Source: Streptomyces sp. CCM_MD2014
Lineage (GTDB): Bacteria > Actinomycetota > Actinomycetes > Streptomycetales > Streptomycetaceae
Length of the DNA stretch: 64,000 nucleotides
Reading direction: 5' to 3'
Assembly: GCF_000772045.1 (NCBI RefSeq)
Contig: NZ_CP009754.1
Coordinates: forward strand, 7,192,001-7,256,000
A program made the position numbers and the translations under genes. The notes below the pieces were generated by a model that saw only the letters and a list, made by a program, of their open reading frames with translations, did no database searches and was not told where the DNA came from. Positions 59,882 to 64,000 of this stretch are shown here, one piece after another; position 1 is the stretch's first letter; each line of letters begins with the position of its first letter.

Positions 59882-60487
59882 ATGATCTTCGGGCGTTCCC
59901 AGCGCGGCAAGCCGCCGGTCGAGCCCGTCACGCTCAAGATCCTGGTGGCCGGCGGGTTCGGCGTGGGCAAGACCACCCTCGTCGGCGCGGTCAGCGAGAT
60001 CAGGCCGCTGCGCACCGAGGAACTGCTCACCGAGGCCGGCCGGCCCGTCGACGACGTCAGCGGCGTGGAGGGCAAGCACACCACCACCGTGGCCATGGAC
60101 TTCGGGCGGATCACCCTGCGCGAGGACCTGGTGCTGTACCTCTTCGGCACGCCCGGCCAGGAGCGGTTCTGGTTCATGTGGGACGAGTTGTCCGAGGGCG
60201 CGCTCGGCGCCGTCGTGCTGGCCGACACCCGGCGCCTGGAGGACTGCTTCGCCGCCGTCGACTACTTCGAGCGGCGCGCCATCCCGTTCGTGATCGGCGT
60301 CAACTGCTTCGAGGGATCGGCGCGCTACCCGGCCGAAACCGTCCGCCAGGCGCTCGACCTCGACGCGGACGTGCCCCTGGTGATGTGCGACGCGCGCGAC
60401 CGGGAGTCCGTCAAGGAGGTCCTCATCGGCGTCGTCCAGCACGCGATGGCCCAGGCCTCGGACCGCCGCCGGGCCGTCACGACCTGA
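59882..60487 (+). CDS. cvnD: Conservon Ras-like small GTPase
   Basis: A 201-residue GTPase of the MglA/Ras group. P-loop GGFGVGKTTLVG (24-35), switch region with HTTTVAMDFGR, FGTPGQERFWF (about 87-97, G3 region with Thr-Pro-Gly in place of DxxG), and the guanine-specific site altered to GVNCFEGS. It should cycle nucleotide under CvnB and CvnA control. AAGGAG precedes the ATG. Confidence 0.94.
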   Translation: MIFGRSQRGKPPVEPVTLKILVAGGFGVGKTTLVGAVSEIRPLRTEELLTEAGRPVDDVSGVEGKHTTTVAMDFGRITLREDLVLYLFGTPGQERFWFMWDELSEGALGAVVLADTRRLEDCFAAVDYFERRAIPFVIGVNCFEGSARYPAETVRQALDLDADVPLVMCDARDRESVKEVLIGVVQHAMAQASDRRRAVTT

Positions 60488-60539
60488 ACGCGCCCGGCCA
60501 CTTCCCCCGTCCGCCCCACCCCTGATAGATGCAGGGAAC

Positions 60540-61349
60540 ATGACACGACTCTCCACCACCCTCCGCGGTCTGGTCACCGCCCTCGCCGCCGTGCTCGCCG
60601 TCACGGCCGTCCCCGCCACCGCACAGGCACGGCCCGAACCGAGGGCCCCGGAGGACTTCGTGGCGCTGCGCAGCGTCGACCCGACGATCATCGAGGAGAT
60701 GCGCTACGTCACCGCGCACAACTTCGTCGGCGAGCGTGTCGACGGCTACCGGCAGTCCCTGTGTATCCTCACCCGCCCCGCGGCCGAAGCCCTCCACCGC
60801 GCCCAGACCCGGCTGCTGCGCCAGGGCTACTCCCTCAAGGTGTACGACTGCTACCGGCCGCAGCGCGCCGTCGACCACTTCGTCCGCTGGGCCGAGGACC
60901 TCGACGACCAGAGGATGAAGGCCGAGTTCTACCCGGAGGTCGACAAGACCCGTCTGTTCGCCGACGGCTACATCGCGGAGAAGTCGGGCCACAGCCGTGG
61001 CTCGACCATGGACCTCACCCTCGTGCGGCTCCCCGCGAAGCCCACCCGCCCGTACCACCCCGGACAGACCCTGGTGCCCTGTTTCGCGCCGCAGGACGAG
61101 CGCTTCCCCGACAACTCCGTCGACATGGGCACCGGCTACGACTGCTTCGACACCCGCTCGCACACCCTCGACCCCCGCATCCAGGGCGCCCAGCACGCCA
61201 ACCGGATGCTGCTCAAGAACACCCTGGAGGACGTCGGCCTGGTGAACCTGCCCGAGGAGTGGTGGCACTTCACGTACAAGCCCGAGCCCTACCCCGACAC
61301 CTACTTCGACTTCCCGGTCTCCGCGAAGTCGCTCGCCGGCCGTCGCTGA
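60540..61349 (+). CDS. Secreted D-alanyl-D-alanine dipeptidase (VanX family, M15D)
   Basis: A 269-residue exported zinc peptidase that hydrolyses D-Ala-D-Ala dipeptide. A signal peptide (cleavage near ATAQA, residues 29-33) is followed by the M15D core: YDCYRPQRAV with the substrate-binding Arg (about 101-110), SGHSRGSTMDLTLV with His and Asp zinc ligands (about 150-163) and PEEWWHFTY with the catalytic Glu and third His ligand (about 238-246). True VanX is cytoplasmic; export here suggests wall-fragment recycling rather than vancomycin resistance, and no VanH/VanA gene is nearby. It lies 53 bases after the conservon. Confidence 0.93.
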   Translation: MTRLSTTLRGLVTALAAVLAVTAVPATAQARPEPRAPEDFVALRSVDPTIIEEMRYVTAHNFVGERVDGYRQSLCILTRPAAEALHRAQTRLLRQGYSLKVYDCYRPQRAVDHFVRWAEDLDDQRMKAEFYPEVDKTRLFADGYIAEKSGHSRGSTMDLTLVRLPAKPTRPYHPGQTLVPCFAPQDERFPDNSVDMGTGYDCFDTRSHTLDPRIQGAQHANRMLLKNTLEDVGLVNLPEEWWHFTYKPEPYPDTYFDFPVSAKSLAGRR

Positions 61350-61399
61350 CCGGCGGCCTGCCGGAGCCGCCACCTCCGGGATCGGATACAGTCCGCCGC

Positions 61400-61936
61400 G
61401 TGTCCGAAACTGAAACCTCCGTTCCCAACTCCGCGCCCGGCTCACACTGTTCGAGCTGCGGATCGCCCTACGGAGAGGGCGTCTCCGGCTGGCCCCGCAC
61501 CTGCCCCGCGTGCGGCACCGTGGCCTACCGCAACCCGCTGCCGGTCGCGGTGGCCCTCCAGCCCGTGTACGACACGCAGGGCACCGCCCTGGTCGTCATC
61601 ACCCGCACCGTGACCCCCGCGCGCGGGGGCGTCGCCCTGCCCGGCGGCTACATCGACGACCGGGAGGACTGGCGGCAGGCCGTCGTCCGCGAACTCAAGG
61701 AGGAGACGGGAATCGACGCCGCGAGCCGCGACGTACGCCTCGCCGACGCCATGAGCTCGCCCGACGGCCACCTGCTGCTCTTCGGGCTGCTGCCCGAGCG
61801 GCCCGCCGAGAACCTGCCGCCCTCCGCCGCCACGGACGAGACCGAGGGATGGCACCTCCTGCGCCGGCCGGAAGAGCTCGCCTTTCCGCTCCACACCCGG
61901 GCCGTGCAAGCGTTCTTCGAGGGCCGCTACATCTGA
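61400..61936 (+). CDS. Nudix hydrolase with N-terminal zinc ribbon
   Basis: A 178-residue Nudix enzyme. A zinc ribbon (CSSCG, then CPACG, residues 17-38) precedes the Nudix domain with a complete box GGYIDDREDWRQAVVRELKEETGID (about 79-103, Gx5Ex7REUxEExGU). The zinc ribbon is the arrangement of NadR/NudC-like pyrophosphatases, but the NudC 'SQPWPFPxS' tag is absent. GTG 61400 is preceded by TACAGT at 8 bases and no ribosome-binding site, so it is probably leaderless. Confidence 0.9.
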   Translation: MSETETSVPNSAPGSHCSSCGSPYGEGVSGWPRTCPACGTVAYRNPLPVAVALQPVYDTQGTALVVITRTVTPARGGVALPGGYIDDREDWRQAVVRELKEETGIDAASRDVRLADAMSSPDGHLLLFGLLPERPAENLPPSAATDETEGWHLLRRPEELAFPLHTRAVQAFFEGRYI

Positions 61937-64000
61937 GCCGGCCGCTCCGCGAGCCCACGGACGCGGACCGGGCAGGACGGCTCACTCACGCCGTCCTCGC
62001 CCGACCGCTCCACGACCACCCGCCGCCCCTCCCAGCGGGACACGTACCGTTCGATCTCCGGTTCCACCCAGCCGTCGCCCGCGTCCGGCACGACCAGCCC
62101 GCCGCCGGTCCGCCCCCGCGCGGGCGCCCACACCTCCAGCTCCGTCCCGCCGTCCTCGCCGCGCACCGGAACCACCGCCCCCGCGCGCGCGAACACCGGG
62201 ATCCGGGCCAACGGGGCGTCGACGACCACCCGCGCGGGCCCCTCGTACGCCCGCTCCGTCACCACGTCGTACCAGCGCCCTCGCGGCAACCGCACCGCCC
62301 GCCGGTCCGCACCCGGACCGAGCACCGGGGCCACCAGCAGACAGTCACCCAGCAGAAAGGCGTCCTCGCAGTCCCGCAACGCCCGGTCCTCCGGCGCCGA
62401 CCACCACAGGGGACGCACATAGGGAGCCCCCGTACGCCGGGCCAGATGGGCCAGCGTCACGAAGTACGGCAGCAGCCGCCGCCGCTCGACGAGCACCACG
62501 CGCGCGTGCTCGAGGACCTCGGCCCCCAACTCCCACGGCTCCCCGCACCCCGCCCCGTGTCCGGTGCGCGTGCGCAACAGCGGCAGGTGGGCGGCCAGCT
62601 GGAGCCACCGCAGATACAGCTCCGGCGACGGAGGCCCCTCTGAGCCACCCACATCGGTCCCCGAATACGGCACCCCGCACAGCCCGAGCCCCATCACCCG
62701 CGCCAGCGACGACCGCAGCCCCGCCCAGCCCGCCCCCACCTCCCCGGACCACGTGCCGCCGTAGCGCTGCAGGCCGGCCCAGCCGGAACGGGAGAGGACG
62801 AACGGACGCTCGCCCGGCCTCAGAGTCCGCAGCCCCTCGTACGCGCTCCGCGCCATGCCCAGCGCGTAGACGTTGTGCGCCTCCCTGTGGTCGCCGCGCC
62901 CGCCCTCCAGCGCGTGCCGGGCCGACCGCGGCAGCGTCGGCTCCCCGAAGGCGGCGAAGGACGTGGGCTCGTCCAGGTCGTGCCAGAACCCGGTGAACCT
63001 CTGCCCGAGCCGTTCCTCGTAGAGCCCGCCCCACCACGCACGCACCCGCGCGTGCGTGAAGTCCGGGAAGACCACGTCCCCGGCCGGCCCCACACCCTGG
63101 ACCACCGTCCCCGCGGCGTCCCGCACGAACACGTCGCCGCGCGTCCCCGCGTCGTACACGGCGCTGCCGGGCACGGCCACCACCGCCGGCTCGACCGCCG
63201 ACACGAGCCGTACCCCCTCCCTGCGCAGCTCCTCCGCGAGCACGGGCAGCTTCGGGAACCGCTCCTCGTCTACGGTGAACGCCTGCCGGCCCTCGGCGTG
63301 CCCGACACCCAGATGCACCGCGTCCAGCGGCAGGCCGCGCTCCTGGTGACCGGCCACCACCCGCCGCACGTCCTGCTCGTCGCCGTACCCGGACCGCACG
63401 TGATGGTGCCCGAGCGCCCACGCCGGCGGCAGCGCGGGCGCGCCCGTCAGCGACGCCCAGGCCAGCAGCACACGCGCGGGGGTCCCCACCATCACCCAGC
63501 ACCGCAGCGGACCGCCGTCCATCCGCAGCACACTCCGCCCCGGCCGGTCGTGCCCGGACCCGGCCCCCTCCGCACCCTCCCGCAACGCCACCGTGCCGTC
63601 CCACGTGCTGTCGTGGAACACCAGGTGCGTCCCCGCGTCCGCCACCACCATCTGCACCGGCATCGTGACGGACGCCGCGTCCTCACGGGCCGCGCGGGGC
63701 CGACCGGAACCGGCATTCCACAGGCGGTACACACCGTCGCGCAGCCGCGGACCCACGGACCGCCCACCGAGCCCGAAGAACCGGGCGTCGGCCGCCACCT
63801 CCGAGCGCTGCGTCCAGCGCGCCGGCCCGCCGTCGACCGGCTCCCACCAGCGGGGCGGCAGCTCACGACGCAGGACCACACCCCCGGGCGTGCGGACCTC
63901 GACCGCCCCGTTCCGGGACACCGCCACCGTCGCCCGCTCCGCCACCACCCGCCAACCGCCGTCCTTGTCCGGCTCCAGCACCGCCCGCGGATCCGGCTCC
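61927..64000 (-). CDS. GH31 alpha-glucosidase, 5' end beyond window
   Basis: At least 691 residues of a GH31 glycosidase; the reading frame remains open to the window end, so the true start lies outside. The barrel shows PPAWALGHHHVRSGYGD, the nucleophile region GFWHDLDEPTSF (family form WxDMNE, here with Leu-Asp) and GVPYSGTDVGG, then a C-terminal beta domain (RIPVFARAGAVVPV). It hydrolyses alpha-linked glucosides, most likely in the cytoplasm if no signal lies upstream. It converges on the Nudix gene, overlapping it by 10 bases. Confidence 0.9.
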   Translation of the reverse strand, partial: EPDPRAVLEPDKDGGWRVVAERATVAVSRNGAVEVRTPGGVVLRRELPPRWWEPVDGGPARWTQRSEVAADARFFGLGGRSVGPRLRDGVYRLWNAGSGRPRAAREDAASVTMPVQMVVADAGTHLVFHDSTWDGTVALREGAEGAGSGHDRPGRSVLRMDGGPLRCWVMVGTPARVLLAWASLTGAPALPPAWALGHHHVRSGYGDEQDVRRVVAGHQERGLPLDAVHLGVGHAEGRQAFTVDEERFPKLPVLAEELRREGVRLVSAVEPAVVAVPGSAVYDAGTRGDVFVRDAAGTVVQGVGPAGDVVFPDFTHARVRAWWGGLYEERLGQRFTGFWHDLDEPTSFAAFGEPTLPRSARHALEGGRGDHREAHNVYALGMARSAYEGLRTLRPGERPFVLSRSGWAGLQRYGGTWSGEVGAGWAGLRSSLARVMGLGLCGVPYSGTDVGGSEGPPSPELYLRWLQLAAHLPLLRTRTGHGAGCGEPWELGAEVLEHARVVLVERRRLLPYFVTLAHLARRTGAPYVRPLWWSAPEDRALRDCEDAFLLGDCLLVAPVLGPGADRRAVRLPRGRWYDVVTERAYEGPARVVVDAPLARIPVFARAGAVVPVRGEDGGTELEVWAPARGRTGGGLVVPDAGDGWVEPEIERYVSRWEGRRVVVERSGEDGVSEPSCPVRVRGLAERPAQM

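Noticed and set aside
60540..61349. Vancomycin-resistance vanX
   Set aside because: The protein has a signal peptide, and no vanH, vanA, vanR or vanS gene is nearby. VanX proper is cytoplasmic and clustered with them.

Overview
The window is chromosomal DNA of a Streptomyces or a very close relative. Base composition is very GC-rich with strong G/C preference at third codon positions. The gene content is typical of the genus: RbpA, a conservon (CvnABCD), two secreted chitinases with paired 12-bp promoter repeats, an FMN-riboswitch riboflavin operon, many short ATGA/GTGA overlaps, and several probably leaderless starts. I see no insertion sequence, prophage, CRISPR array, rRNA or tRNA gene. 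It looks like chromosome-core or near-core DNA rather than a recently acquired island.

Layout. 1-4.4 kb: a thioesterase, an MFS exporter facing a ROK-family regulator across a palindrome, and a coupled pair (small membrane protein and NAD-binding reductase). 4.5-7.0 kb: a large modular chitinase. 7.1-12.2 kb: FMN riboswitch, ribE-ribM-ribBA-ribH, hisE-hisG and a PH-like membrane protein. 12.4-14.7 kb: a pair of CNNM/HlyC-type membrane proteins. 14.9-19.7 kb: an EccA-like AAA ATPase, a uridine-kinase-like protein, a Tat-secreted C39-type peptidase and a hairpin-masked micro-operon. 19.8-26.6 kb: TetR regulator, second chitinase, acyl-CoA dehydrogenase, a frameshifted small Cys-rich protein gene, Lrp regulator and amidohydrolase. 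27.1-34 kb: polyprenol-phosphate mannosyltransferase, FxsA, rbpA with an exact sigma-R promoter match, a UMF1-type MFS/glycerophosphodiesterase/YczE operon, and a divergent MocR regulator. 34-41.7 kb: a frameshifted FtsK-like ATPase with a 64-residue membrane partner, ankyrin and HEAT-like proteins, and a hydro-lyase/MFS pair controlled by a GntR protein.

41.8-55.3 kb is the most unusual part. It holds a three-gene operon whose large protein is an SMC/MukB-like ATPase of 1554 residues preceded by kleisin-like and KITE-like partners. This is the architecture of MksBEF or of Wadjet JetABC, but no JetD/MksG nuclease gene follows. Instead come a helical-repeat protein, an HSP90 paralogue with all ATPase motifs, and a 1029-residue TPR protein starting 2 nt after it. 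This may be an undescribed condensin-like system, with or without the HSP90/TPR pair as a partner.

55.4-64 kb: a small membrane protein, a complete conservon (sensor kinase, roadblock protein, DUF742 protein, Ras-like GTPase), a secreted VanX-type D,D-dipeptidase, a Nudix hydrolase and a GH31 glucosidase cut by the window end.

Two genes (23277-23628 and 34017-35746) are each broken by one apparent indel in a five-base G/C run. That suggests either sequencing error or recent inactivation.
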